A stretch of DNA of 64,000 bases from Tepidimonas sediminis (GTDB lineage Bacteria; Pseudomonadota; Gammaproteobacteria; Burkholderiales; Burkholderiaceae_C), in assembly GCF_007556605.1 (NCBI RefSeq), contig NZ_VJND01000004.1, positions 1 through 64,000 of the forward strand, in the 5' to 3' direction. The position numbers and the translations under genes are program-made. The notes under the pieces were generated by a model. That model had not been told where the DNA came from. It ran no database searches and was given only the letters and a program-made list of their open reading frames with translations. Position 1 is the stretch's first letter. Each line of letters starts with the position of its first letter. Shown in pieces: positions 24,747-33,132 of the stretch.

Positions 24747-25690
24747 GGCAGCGGCGGGGCGGGGTGCACCCGCTTCCAGTGGCGGGCGATGTCGATGCGG
24801 CGGCAGATCCAGACGCGGTCGTGCCGCTCCAGGTGGTCGAGGAAGCGCTGCAGCGCCACGATGCGCCCGGGCCGCCCGAGCAGCCGGCTGTGCATGCCGA
24901 TGCTCATCATGCGCGGCGTCTCGGCCCCTTCGGCGTAGAGCGCGTCGAAGGTGTCGCGCATGTACTGAAAGAACGGGTCGGCGTGCGAGTAGCCCTGCGG
25001 CAGCGCAAAGCGCATGTCGTTGCAGTCCAGGGTGTAGGGCACCACCAGGTGCATGACGTCGGTGCCGTCGCTGCGGCGCACCTTCATCCACAGCGGCAGG
25101 TCGTCGCCGTAGTAGTCGCTGTCGTACTCGAAGCCGCCGTGATCGACCACCAGCCGGCGCGTGTTGGGGCTGTCGCGCCCGGTGTACCAGCCGGCGGGAG
25201 GCTGGCCGGTCAGCTCGCGGATCGCCTCGACGCACTGCCGCAGGTGGGCGCGCTCGGTGGCCTCGTCGATCTGCTGGTAATGGATCCAGCGCCAGCCGTG
25301 CGCGGCGATCTCGTGCCCCAGCTCGACGAAGGCGGCGGTGAGCTCCGGCGTGCGCTTGAGCGCCATGCCGACGCCGAACACCGTCAGCGGCAGCGCGCGC
25401 CGCTCGAACTCGCGCAGGATGCGCCAGGCGCCCACGCGCGCGCCGTATTCGTAGATGCTTTCCATGCTGAGGTGGCGCGCCGGGTAGCTGGCCGGGTTGA
25501 ACAGCTCCGACAGGAACGTCTCGGAGCCGGCGTCGCCGTGCAGCACGCAGTTTTCGCCGCCTTCCTCGTGGTTCAGCACGAACTGCACCGCCACGCGCGC
25601 ACCGCCGGGCCACTGCGGATCGGGCGGGTTGCGTCCGTAGCCGCGCAGGTCGCGCGGGTAGGCGGCGGTGGTGTCGTAGATCGGCGTCAT
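24743..25690 (-). CDS. puuE: Allantoinase PuuE (polysaccharide-deacetylase fold)
   Basis: 315 residues. Opens cyclic allantoin to allantoate. It is the cofactor-type PuuE, not the amidohydrolase AllB: YPRDLRGYGRNPPDPQWPGGARVAVQFVLNHEEGGE at the start, HEIAAHGWRWIHYQ, GWYTGRDSPNTRRLV and YDSDYYGDDLP are PuuE signatures. The gene starts inside the gntR stop (4-bp overlap) and ends inside the uraD/allC start (4-bp overlap). Confidence 0.95.
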   Translation of the reverse strand: MTPIYDTTAAYPRDLRGYGRNPPDPQWPGGARVAVQFVLNHEEGGENCVLHGDAGSETFLSELFNPASYPARHLSMESIYEYGARVGAWRILREFERRALPLTVFGVGMALKRTPELTAAFVELGHEIAAHGWRWIHYQQIDEATERAHLRQCVEAIRELTGQPPAGWYTGRDSPNTRRLVVDHGGFEYDSDYYGDDLPLWMKVRRSDGTDVMHLVVPYTLDCNDMRFALPQGYSHADPFFQYMRDTFDALYAEGAETPRMMSIGMHSRLLGRPGRIVALQRFLDHLERHDRVWICRRIDIARHWKRVHPAPPLP

Positions 25691-26364
25691 GCGCGCAGCT
25701 CCTGCAGCGCCACGGTCACGTCGGGGGAGGGGGTGGGGCGGTCCAGCGCCAGCCCTTCCTCCACGTGGCGCAGGTGGTCGTCCAGCAACGCGGCGGCGCG
25801 CTCGGCGTCGCGCGCGGCCAGCGCCTCGACGATCGCCTCGTGCTCGTCGTGCGAATGGGCCGCGGCGCGCTCGCTCTGGAACATCAGCGCCACCAGCGAG
25901 CAGCGCGCCAGCAGGTCGTCCAGCAGCTCGGCCAGCACCAGGTTGCCGCTGCAGCGCGCCAGCAGCACGTGGAAGTCGCCCAGCAGCTGGGTGCGCACCG
26001 GCACGTCGCGCCCGGCCAGCGCCGCCGCCTCGCGCCGCACGTGCTGGCGCAGCGCGCGCAGCTGGCTGGGGGTGAGCGTGCCGGCCAGCTCGCGCACCAG
26101 CGCCCCTTCCAGCGTGCGCCGCACCGCGAACACCTCGCGCGCCTCGCGCGCCGACGGGGTGGCCACGAAGGCGCCGCGCGCCGGCTCCAGCCGCACCAGC
26201 CGGCGCTGCGCCAGCTGGTGCAGCGCCTGCCGCACCAGCGTGCGCGAGACGCCGAAGTGCGCCGCCAGCCGCTGCTCGGCCAGCTTGGCACCGGGCTGCA
26301 GCCGCTGCTCGACGATGGCGCGTGTCAGCGCCTCGACGATGGTGGCGGTGGTCGTCACGGTCAT
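25687..26364 (-). CDS. GntR family (FCD) transcriptional regulator of the ureide operon
   Basis: 225 residues (ATG at 26373 would add three). Winged HTH: LQPGAKLAEQRLAAHFGVSRTLVRQALHQLAQRRLVRLEPARGAFVA. The C-terminal all-helical FCD domain, about residues 80-215, carries the usual acidic and His metal/ligand positions (D in GDFHVLLA, H in HSHDEHEAIVEAL, H in DDHLRHVEE). It is first in the leftward operon and divergent from uraH, so it is likely autoregulated, with an allantoin-type effector inferred from context. A TGTATACA palindrome lies 31 bp upstream. Confidence 0.9.
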   Translation of the reverse strand: MTVTTTATIVEALTRAIVEQRLQPGAKLAEQRLAAHFGVSRTLVRQALHQLAQRRLVRLEPARGAFVATPSAREAREVFAVRRTLEGALVRELAGTLTPSQLRALRQHVRREAAALAGRDVPVRTQLLGDFHVLLARCSGNLVLAELLDDLLARCSLVALMFQSERAAAHSHDEHEAIVEALAARDAERAAALLDDHLRHVEEGLALDRPTPSPDVTVALQELRA

Positions 26365-26394
26365 GCCGTGCATGATAGCGCGCCGGCTTCGGAC

Positions 26395-26402
26395 TGTATA
26401 CA
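26395..26402. promoter_or_regulatory. TGTATACA palindrome, candidate GntR operator between gntR and uraH
   Basis: A perfect palindrome in the 69-bp divergent gap. The context ACTGTATACA is shared with 20861-20870. It is positioned to control both gntR-puuE-uraD/allC and uraH-xdhC-puuD. Confidence 0.55.
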
Positions 26403-26433
26403 CTCGAGTGCGCAAACGACCTGGAGGGTTGCA

Positions 26434-26787
26434 ATGGGACTGACCACCCACGTGCTCGACACCGCCCACGGCTGCCCGGCCGCGGGGCTGCGCGTGACGC
26501 TGCAGCGCTGGAACGGCACGACGCTGCAGACGTTGCGCAGCGTCACGCTCAACGACGACGGGCGCAATCCGGACGGCCCGCTGCTGGACGGCGCCGCGCT
26601 GCAGGCCGGGCGCTACCGGCTGGAGTTCGAGGTCGCGGCCTACTTCCGCGCGCGCGGCGTGGTGCTGCCGGAGCCACCGTTCCTCGACCGCGTGGCGATC
26701 GATTTCGGCGTGGCCGACCCCGGGGCGCACTACCACGTGCCGCTGCTGGTGAGTCCCTGGAGCTATGCCACCTACCGCGGCTCCTGA
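26434..26787 (+). CDS. uraH: 5-Hydroxyisourate hydrolase (transthyretin-related)
   Basis: 117 residues, the full family length. N-terminal LTTHVLDTAHGCPAAGLRVTLQRW carries the first catalytic His. The C-terminal HYHVPLLVSPWSYATYRGS is the diagnostic Y-R-G-S ending. It hydrolyses HIU, the product of urate oxidation, to OHCU for UraD. GGAGGG 8 nt before the ATG is a good ribosome site. It overlaps the start of xdhC. Confidence 0.96.
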   Translation: MGLTTHVLDTAHGCPAAGLRVTLQRWNGTTLQTLRSVTLNDDGRNPDGPLLDGAALQAGRYRLEFEVAAYFRARGVVLPEPPFLDRVAIDFGVADPGAHYHVPLLVSPWSYATYRGS

Positions 26788-27682
26788 GTCGCCGCCAGTG
26801 ATGGGCAGCGAGGCCGACTTCCAGGCGCTGCAGGCGCTGCTGCGCGCCGGCCCCGTGGAGCTGGTGCGCGTGCAGCGCGTGGCCGGCTCCGCCCCGCGCG
26901 AGCCCGGTGCGTGGATGGCCGTCGGCACGGGCGGCTTGGTCGGCACCATCGGCGGCGGCCACCTGGAGTGGCAGGCGCAGGCGCACGCCCGTGCGCGGCT
27001 GCAGCAGCCTTGCCCCGGGCCGGAGGAGCGGCGCGTGGCGCTCGGGCCGACACTCGGGCAATGCTGCGGCGGCGTGGTGTGGCTGGCGTTCGAGCGGCTG
27101 GAGGTGCCCGCCGACGCCGAGGCGCGGCGCGCGCAGCTGGTGGCGCCGGCCATGCCGGTGGCGCTGTTCGGCGCCGGCCATGTCGGGCGCGCGCTGGTAG
27201 CGGCGCTCGCCCCGCTGCCGTTTGCGCTGCGCTGGATCGACGCCCGCGAGCCCCAGGACTGGTGGCCCGCCGGTCCGGTGGCGGGCCTCGAGCCGGAGCC
27301 GCTCGATCCGCCCGCGGACGCGGTGCCGGCGCTGCCGTCAGGCAGCGCGGTGCTGGTGATGACGCACCGCCACGACCTCGACCTCGCCATCGTCGAAGCC
27401 TGCCTGCAGCGCCGCCGTGCCCGGGACGATTTGCCGTTCATCGGCCTGATCGGCAGCCGCAGCAAATGGGCGTCGTTCACGCGGCGGCTGCGCGCGCGCG
27501 GCTGGAGCGAGGAGGAGCTCACCGCCGTCACCTGCCCGATCGGCCTGCCGGGCATCCCCGGCAAGCAGCCGGCGGTGATCGCGGCCTCGGTGGCGGCGCA
27601 GCTGCTGCAGATTGCATACACTTTGCACTGGAATGTCGCAGCGGCGCCCGCCCCGAACGGGAGCGGAGGTGGCGGCACTTGA
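26765..27682 (+). CDS. xdhC: Xanthine dehydrogenase maturation factor XdhC
   Basis: About 305 residues. RVAGSAPREPGAWMAV and GTIGGGHLEWQA form the N-terminal XdhC/CoxI motif, GPTLGQCCGGVVWL carries the Mo-cofactor-related Cys pair, and a Rossmann motif AMPVALFGAGHVGRALV opens the C-terminal half. It loads sulfurated molybdenum cofactor into XdhB. Usually it is the third gene of xdhABC; here it is about 9 kb from xdhAB, behind uraH (23-bp overlap if ATG 26765 is used; ATG 26801 would remove it). Confidence 0.92.
   Translation: MPPTAAPESPPVMGSEADFQALQALLRAGPVELVRVQRVAGSAPREPGAWMAVGTGGLVGTIGGGHLEWQAQAHARARLQQPCPGPEERRVALGPTLGQCCGGVVWLAFERLEVPADAEARRAQLVAPAMPVALFGAGHVGRALVAALAPLPFALRWIDAREPQDWWPAGPVAGLEPEPLDPPADAVPALPSGSAVLVMTHRHDLDLAIVEACLQRRRARDDLPFIGLIGSRSKWASFTRRLRARGWSEEELTAVTCPIGLPGIPGKQPAVIAASVAAQLLQIAYTLHWNVAAAPAPNGSGGGGT
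27613..27620. promoter_or_regulatory. Possible third GntR-type site before puuD
   Basis: TGCATACA inside the 3' end of xdhC, 111 bp before puuD, followed by CT as at 26395. One mismatch to the TGTATACA palindrome. Weak. Confidence 0.2.
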
Positions 27683-27730
27683 GGCGGCCCACAGCGCCCG
27701 CGGTGGTGGGCCGCCCTGGAGTGGCAAGTC

Positions 27731-28957
27731 ATGGAAGCCTACCTGATCGACTGGGCGGGGGTGCTGCTGCGCTGGCTGCACGTGGTGGCCGCCATCGCCT
27801 GGATCGGCTCGTCGTTCTACTTCGTCTTTCTCGACAACAACCTGCTCAAGCCCACCGATCCGGTGCTCCTCGAGCGCGGTGTCGATGGCGCCATGTGGGC
27901 GGTGCACGGCGGCGGCTTCTACCACCCGCAGAAATACCTCGTCGCCCCGCCGCGCATCGACTCCAAGCTGCACTGGTTCTACTGGGAAAGCTACACCACG
28001 TGGCTGAGCGGCTTTGCGTTGCTGGCGGTCAGCTACCTCTGGCACGCCGAGGTGTATCTGGTCGATCCGGCGCGCATGGACTGGAGCCCGGCGCTGGCCG
28101 GGGCGGTCGCGGTCGGCCTGCTGGTGGCGTTCTGGCTGGTCTATGACCTGACCTGCCGCCTGGCGGGCGTCGGCCCGCGCGCCGACCGGCTGATCGCCGC
28201 GGTGATGCTGGCGGTGGTGGCCGGTGCGTGCTGGCTGGTCACCACGCTCTACCCCGGGCGGGCGGCGTTTTTGCTGGTGGGGGCGATGCTGGCCACCGCG
28301 ATGAGCGCCAACGTGCTGTTCTGGATCATCCCGGGCCAGCGCAAGGTGGTGGCGGCGCTGACCAGTGGCCAGCCGGTCGACCGCGCGGCGCTGGCGATCC
28401 ACGGCCAGCGCGGCAAGCAGCGCAGCGTGCACAACACCTACTTCACGCTGCCGGTGCTGTTCGCGATGCTGAGCAACCACTGGCCCATGCTGACCGGCGC
28501 CGAGCACAGCGCCGCCGTGCTGTTCGCGATGATGCTGGGCGGCGCGTTGATCCGGCAGTATTTCGTGCAGCGGCACGGCTACAAGCTCGGCCGCGCGCCG
28601 AACCCGCTGCCGTGGGCGCTGGCCGGGGCGGCGATCATCGTCGCGGTGATCGTCGCACTGGCGCCACGGCCTGACGCCGCGGTGGCTACGCCTGTACCCC
28701 CCGCCGGAGCGGCCGCGACCTCCGGCGTCACGATCCAGGCGCTGGTGCAGCGCCACTGCCTCGCCTGCCACGCCGGCGAGGCCGCGATGAAGGGTGTGCG
28801 CCTGGACAGCCCCGCGGCGCTGCGCGCCCACGCCGCCGCGATCCACCAGCAGGTGGCCGTCACGCGCCAGATGCCGCTGAACAACGCCACCGGCATGACC
28901 GAAGCCGAGCGCGCCGCCGTGGCGGCGTGGTTCCGCGCCGGGGCGCCGGTGGAGTAG
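27731..28957 (+). CDS. puuD: Membrane-bound urate hydroxylase PuuD with C-terminal cytochrome c
   Basis: 408 residues. Oxidises urate to 5-hydroxyisourate and passes electrons to the respiratory chain instead of O2. About eight helices: WLHVVAAIAWIGSSFYFVFLDNNL near the N-terminus, with heme-liganding candidates in the helices and HWFYWESYTTWLSGF. The tail after residue about 325 has a Pro/Ala linker and a c-type heme site CLACH with a distal Met in RQMPLNNAT. It completes the urate-to-allantoin set with UraH and UraD. Separated from xdhC by 48 bp. Confidence 0.95.
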   Translation: MEAYLIDWAGVLLRWLHVVAAIAWIGSSFYFVFLDNNLLKPTDPVLLERGVDGAMWAVHGGGFYHPQKYLVAPPRIDSKLHWFYWESYTTWLSGFALLAVSYLWHAEVYLVDPARMDWSPALAGAVAVGLLVAFWLVYDLTCRLAGVGPRADRLIAAVMLAVVAGACWLVTTLYPGRAAFLLVGAMLATAMSANVLFWIIPGQRKVVAALTSGQPVDRAALAIHGQRGKQRSVHNTYFTLPVLFAMLSNHWPMLTGAEHSAAVLFAMMLGGALIRQYFVQRHGYKLGRAPNPLPWALAGAAIIVAVIVALAPRPDAAVATPVPPAGAAATSGVTIQALVQRHCLACHAGEAAMKGVRLDSPAALRAHAAAIHQQVAVTRQMPLNNATGMTEAERAAVAAWFRAGAPVE

Positions 28958-29058
28958 CTTCCAACAAGGCGAAGGGACGTCTGCCCGGGTTTTCCGTGAA
29001 TTCCGGCAGATATCGACGGGCTCCCGAAGCGAGCAGGCCCCCGCGGGTCGGACGTTGT

Positions 29059-29146
29059 TGGCGGAAGTGGAGGGATTCGAACCCCCGAACCCTTGCGGGT
29101 TGCCGGTTTTCAAGACCGGTGCCTTCAACCACTCGGCCACACTTCC
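29059..29146 (-). tRNA. tRNA-Ser (anticodon TGA)
   Basis: 88 nt on the minus strand with encoded CCA. Acceptor GGAAGTG/CACTTCC, anticodon stem CCGGT/ACCGG around loop CTTGAAA (anticodon TGA), a long variable arm (ACCCGCAAGGGT) as in class II tRNAs, and T-loop TTCGAAT. A TACAAT -10 box lies at 29162-29167 on the same strand. Confidence 0.97.
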
Positions 29147-29161
29147 CGGATGCGTGGGCAG

Positions 29162-29167
29162 ATTGTA
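29162..29167 (-). promoter_or_regulatory. -10 box of the tRNA-Ser promoter
   Basis: TACAAT on the minus strand, ending 15 bp before the tRNA 5' end, the same distance as for tRNA-Arg. The -35 region is GC-rich and not recognisable. Confidence 0.45.
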
Positions 29168-29208
29168 GCGATGGGATCCTGGCGGGCCGCATGAAGCGGA
29201 CGACGCCC

Positions 29209-29229
29209 GTGTCAGAAAAAGCCTGACAC
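29209..29229. repeat. Perfect 7-bp inverted repeat upstream of the FeeM-like gene
   Basis: GTGTCAG (29209-29215) and CTGACAC (29223-29229) around a 7-nt A-rich spacer, about 85 bp before the acyltransferase gene. There is no T run, so it is more likely an operator than a terminator. A further CTGTCACAG lies close to the gene start. Confidence 0.45.
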
Positions 29230-29313
29230 GCGAAACGGCGCGTTGCCGACTCTAGTGGCGCGCAGGGCTACCTACAGTGAAGACGTCGAGCTTTACTGTC
29301 ACAGGAGTGCCCG

Positions 29314-30120
29314 ATGCAAGCCCCATCGTCCGCTGAAACGTCCGTGTCGTTCCGCCCCGCCGCCGGGGGCTGGTATGCCGTGCCGCTGTTCTCCACCGAG
29401 CCGCTGGCCGTGCGCCACACGCGCCGCGAGCGTCTGCCGTTCCGCGTGCGCGTCGCTGCGGGCGACGATGACCTGCGGCGCGTGGCGCACCTGCGCTACG
29501 ACGCCTACGCGCGCCACCTGCCGGCGGCGCTGACGCAAGGGCTGCTGCAGCCCGATCCGCTGGATCGCGAGCCGGGTGTAGCGGTGCTGATGGCCGAGTC
29601 CAAGGTCGACGGCGAGCTGCTTGGCACGCTGCGGATCCAGACCAACCGCCACCGGCCGCTGGTGCTGGAGCAGTCGTACACGCTGCCGGCGGAGATGGCG
29701 CAGGCGCCCTGCGCCGAGGTGACGCGGCTGGCGGTGGCGCAGCAGGCCGAGAGCCGCCTGGTCAAGACGGTGCTGCTGAAGGCCGCCTACCTGTGGTGCG
29801 AGCGGCAGGGCGTGCGCTACGTGCTGGTGACGGCGCGCTCGCCGCTGGATCGGCAGTACGCGCGGCTGATGTTTCGCGACGTCGACCCCGCGCAGGGTTT
29901 CGTGCCGTTGGCGCACGTGTTCGGGCTGCCGCACCGCGTGATGTATTGCGACATCGGCCGCGCACGCCACGACGGCGCGGGCCACCCGCTGTACCCGTTC
30001 TGGTTCGAGACCGATCACCCCGACATCGACCTGGGGGATGAGGCCGGTGCCGACGTCGGCTCCCCGAGCACCAGGTCCACGTCGGACAGCTCGTCCTCCG
30101 GGGGTTGGGTGTTGAGGTAG
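29314..30120 (+). CDS. FeeM-like N-acyl amino acid synthase / GNAT-fold acyltransferase
   Basis: 268 residues. RVAHLRYDAYARHLP, GELLGTLRIQTNRHRPLVLEQSYTL and CAEVTRLAVAQQAESRLVKTVLLKAAY match the FeeM/acyl-homoserine-lactone-synthase-like GNAT fold, with the R-L-A-V stretch as the acyl-carrier/CoA-binding strand. Such enzymes join long fatty acyl groups to an amino acid, but the product here is unknown. A ribosome site AGGAG lies 8 nt before the ATG. The last 35 residues are Ser/Gly-rich and lie in a 106-bp convergent overlap with the GGDEF-EAL gene, so the natural C-terminus may be little constrained. Confidence 0.65.
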   Translation: MQAPSSAETSVSFRPAAGGWYAVPLFSTEPLAVRHTRRERLPFRVRVAAGDDDLRRVAHLRYDAYARHLPAALTQGLLQPDPLDREPGVAVLMAESKVDGELLGTLRIQTNRHRPLVLEQSYTLPAEMAQAPCAEVTRLAVAQQAESRLVKTVLLKAAYLWCERQGVRYVLVTARSPLDRQYARLMFRDVDPAQGFVPLAHVFGLPHRVMYCDIGRARHDGAGHPLYPFWFETDHPDIDLGDEAGADVGSPSTRSTSDSSSSGGWVLR

Positions 30121-33017
30121 TCGTGCAGCCGGGCGTCGCTGATGAAGTCGGCGCCGCTGCGGGCCTGCAGCACCTGCTCGGGCGCGACCGGGCGCGACAG
30201 CGCCCAGCCCTGCACGTAGTCGACGCCGATCTCGGCCAACGTCTCCACGGTCTCGAAGTCCTCGGCCCATTCGGCGATCGTCTTCATGCCGAGGTTCTGC
30301 GCCAGGCTGACGATGGCCTCGACGATGGCCACGTTGGCCGGGTGGCGGTTCATGTTGACGATGAAGCTGCCGTCGATCTTCAGGATGTCGGCCGGCAGGT
30401 CCTTCAGGTACGAGAACGAGGTGTAGCCGGCGCCGAAGTCGTCCAGCGCCACCCGCGCGCCGTGGCTGCGCACGCGGTCGATGAAACGGCGCGTGTTGCC
30501 GATGTCGTGCAAGGCGACGCTTTCGGTGATTTCCAGGCACAGCCTTGGCGTGACCGCGCGGTGCTGTTCCAGTATCGCGTAGGCGTCCTGGATGAAGCGC
30601 TCGTCGTTGAGCGAGGCGCCGCTCAGATTGAGGCAGACGAACTGGTTCGGCGGCAGGTGCTCGCGCTGCTCGCTGAGCCACTGCAGCGTGCTGCGCAGCA
30701 CCCAGCGGTCGATCGTGCTCATGCAGCCGGCGTGCTCGGCGGCGCGCAGGACGCGGTCGGTGGGCACGCGGCCGCCGTGCTCGTCGCGCATGCGCAGCAG
30801 CACCTCGACGTTGAGCGAACGGTGCGGGTGGCGCAGCGAAATGATCGGCTGCATCTCGAGGTACAGCCCCTCGATTTCCTGGCCGGCGGCCAGCCGCTCC
30901 ACCAGGCGCATTTCGGCTTCGTGCTCCTGGAAGGCGCGCGCGCCGTGCTCGTAGACCACCAGCCCGGTGGTCGGGCTGCGCTTGGCCTCGCGGCAGGCGC
31001 GGTCGGCGGTGGCCACGACGTCCTTGGCCGTGGCGCCCGGCGCAACCTCGACCAGACCGATGGAGCCGCGTACCTGGAAGGCGCGCTCACCGACGGCGTA
31101 CGGCTCGCTGGCCAGCCGCATCAGGATGTCGCGGCACACCGTCTCGGCACGGTGCAGCGGCGTGTCCAGCATCACCAGCAGGAACTCGTCGCCGCCCACG
31201 CGGCCGAGGTACATGTGGGAGGCCAGCGGCGCCTGCGCGCGCTCGCACACCTGCTGCAGCACGGCGTCGCCGGCCGGATGGCCGTATAGATCGTTGATCA
31301 GCTTGAAGCGGTCCAGGTCCAGGTAGGCCACGGCCAGCGGCTTGCCGCGACGCAGGCGCTGCAGGCCGCGACCCAGACACGCCTCGATGCCGCGGCGGTT
31401 GAGCACGCGCGTCAGTGGGTCGTGATCCGCCAGGAACTGCAGGTGCTCGTGCGCGAGCACCTTGTCGGTGATGTCCTGCAGCGTGCCCTCGATCTTGTCG
31501 CCGGCGCGCGCGGCGCGCACCAGGAAGCGCCGCACCCCGCCGTCGCCGGTGTTCAGGCGGGTTTCGAATTCGATCGTGCGGCCGGGTTCCTCGGCCGCCA
31601 GCTGCCCCCAGTCGGTCTGCGGAAACAGATCGGACCAGGTGTGGTGCTCCGGCTCCAGGGGGCGCTGCAGCAGCGCCTGCAGCGCCGGGTTGGCGCTCAG
31701 CAGCCGCCCCTGCGCATCCAGCGTGAACAGGCCGATCGGCAGGAAGTCGAACGTGTGCTGCAGCTCGGCTTGCAGCGCCAGGCGCTGCTCGTGCTCGACC
31801 CGGAACTGCTCGGCGATGGCCAGCGAGGCCAGCAGGCTGGAGGCCAGCGCCGCGGTGACGCTGTTGACCAGGCCCAGCAGGCCTTTCAGTCCGAGCGCGG
31901 CGGCGATCACCTCGTAGACGCTGGCCAGCAGCGCCACCGCCATCGCCGCGGCGTACCAGACCGCCGCGCGCGAGCGTGTGCGCACGAGGATCGCCGCCAG
32001 CGCGTGCCCCAGCACCAGCACGCCCAGCGCGGTGGCCAGCCAGATCACCGGCAGGAAGAACCGGTACGGCAGCAGCAGCGCCGCCCCCAGCACCGGCAGG
32101 CATGCCACCACCACCCAGCGCACCTGGCGCAGGGTACCGGTGCGCTGCAGGTCGGCCTCGAACAGGTGGCGAAACAGCACGACCGTGGCCGTGGAGTACA
32201 GCGCCAGCGTCAGCTTGCGCAGCAGCGTCAGCCAGTCGGCCGGCACCAGCAGCCCCAGCCACTGATAGTCCCAGCCGGCCGACAGCGCCGCCATGCGCTG
32301 GTTGATGACCAGCCAGGCGGCGAAGATCAGGTAGTTGCGCTCGCGGTTGATCAGGCCGGCCACCAGCGTGAACAGCGCCAGCAGCAGCAAGCCCCCGTCG
32401 AGCCAGCCGGCGTTGCGGTGAAAGCGTCGCTCCAGCTCCTGCAGCGTCGTGGCCGGCACGGCGTGCACCGTCAGGCGCCCGGGGCCGGTGAAGCGGGCCT
32501 GGCAGACCACGCTGGCGGGCCAGGGGTGCGTCTCCAGCACGAAGCCGGCACGCGACGGCCGCAGCGCACCGCTGGCCTCCGCGGTGCGGCGCGTGCGGTC
32601 GATGGCGCCGAGCGGCTGCTGCGTCTGCGCGTCCCAGCACCGCAGCGCCGTGGCGTGGCGCGAGGGGAAATCCAGCGCGCCGCCATCGTCGCGCAGCGAT
32701 GCGGGCACGTCGATCCAGACCCACAGCGGCTGCTCGGAGAGGCGGGTATCGAACGCTTCGGAGGGCGGGAGGGCCTGCAGCGCGGGCGTCACGCTCGCCA
32801 GCTCGCGCCCCGGCTCGGTGAACAGCGCGCGCACCGGCACGCGCGGCAGCGCCTCCTCGCTGGAGGCGAACTCCTCCGGCCAGCGCCACAGCGCCAGCGC
32901 GGTCAGGACGGCCAGCAGGACCGGCACCAGGTACGCCGTGAACGCCTGCAGCCAGCGTTCGATCCGCACCACCCAGGCAGGGGAGGCGGTATCGACGGGC
33001 GGGGAGGCGGTCGTCAT
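30015..33017 (-). CDS. Membrane GGDEF-EAL cyclic-di-GMP protein with 7TM sensor
   Basis: 1000 residues. One N-terminal helix (AYLVPVLLAVLTALALW) is followed by a periplasmic domain (about 45-205), seven helices from WLDGGLLLLALFTLVAGLINRERN on (7TMR-DISM-like), then a PAS-like domain (LPIGLFTLDAQGRLLSANPALQ). The GGDEF domain has an intact G-G-D-E-F near 605. The EAL domain has E-V-L at its opening plus conserved NLSGASL, LEITESV and DDFGAGYTSFSYLKDLP. Both synthesis and breakdown residues seem present, so the net activity is open. Start at 33017 is chosen over a longer frame that would run into dinG. Confidence 0.9.
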   Translation of the reverse strand: MTTASPPVDTASPAWVVRIERWLQAFTAYLVPVLLAVLTALALWRWPEEFASSEEALPRVPVRALFTEPGRELASVTPALQALPPSEAFDTRLSEQPLWVWIDVPASLRDDGGALDFPSRHATALRCWDAQTQQPLGAIDRTRRTAEASGALRPSRAGFVLETHPWPASVVCQARFTGPGRLTVHAVPATTLQELERRFHRNAGWLDGGLLLLALFTLVAGLINRERNYLIFAAWLVINQRMAALSAGWDYQWLGLLVPADWLTLLRKLTLALYSTATVVLFRHLFEADLQRTGTLRQVRWVVVACLPVLGAALLLPYRFFLPVIWLATALGVLVLGHALAAILVRTRSRAAVWYAAAMAVALLASVYEVIAAALGLKGLLGLVNSVTAALASSLLASLAIAEQFRVEHEQRLALQAELQHTFDFLPIGLFTLDAQGRLLSANPALQALLQRPLEPEHHTWSDLFPQTDWGQLAAEEPGRTIEFETRLNTGDGGVRRFLVRAARAGDKIEGTLQDITDKVLAHEHLQFLADHDPLTRVLNRRGIEACLGRGLQRLRRGKPLAVAYLDLDRFKLINDLYGHPAGDAVLQQVCERAQAPLASHMYLGRVGGDEFLLVMLDTPLHRAETVCRDILMRLASEPYAVGERAFQVRGSIGLVEVAPGATAKDVVATADRACREAKRSPTTGLVVYEHGARAFQEHEAEMRLVERLAAGQEIEGLYLEMQPIISLRHPHRSLNVEVLLRMRDEHGGRVPTDRVLRAAEHAGCMSTIDRWVLRSTLQWLSEQREHLPPNQFVCLNLSGASLNDERFIQDAYAILEQHRAVTPRLCLEITESVALHDIGNTRRFIDRVRSHGARVALDDFGAGYTSFSYLKDLPADILKIDGSFIVNMNRHPANVAIVEAIVSLAQNLGMKTIAEWAEDFETVETLAEIGVDYVQGWALSRPVAPEQVLQARSGADFISDARLHDYLNTQPPEDELSDVDLVLGEPTSAPASSPRSMSG

Positions 33018-33132
33018 GGAGGACTGGCGTGGCGGCTGGACGTGGGCTCCCTGATCATGGTCGCATTCGATGGCGTTGCGTGCGGCGATTATGCGTCCGA
33101 AAGGCGGGACGCGGTGTGACACACTTGCGGTC

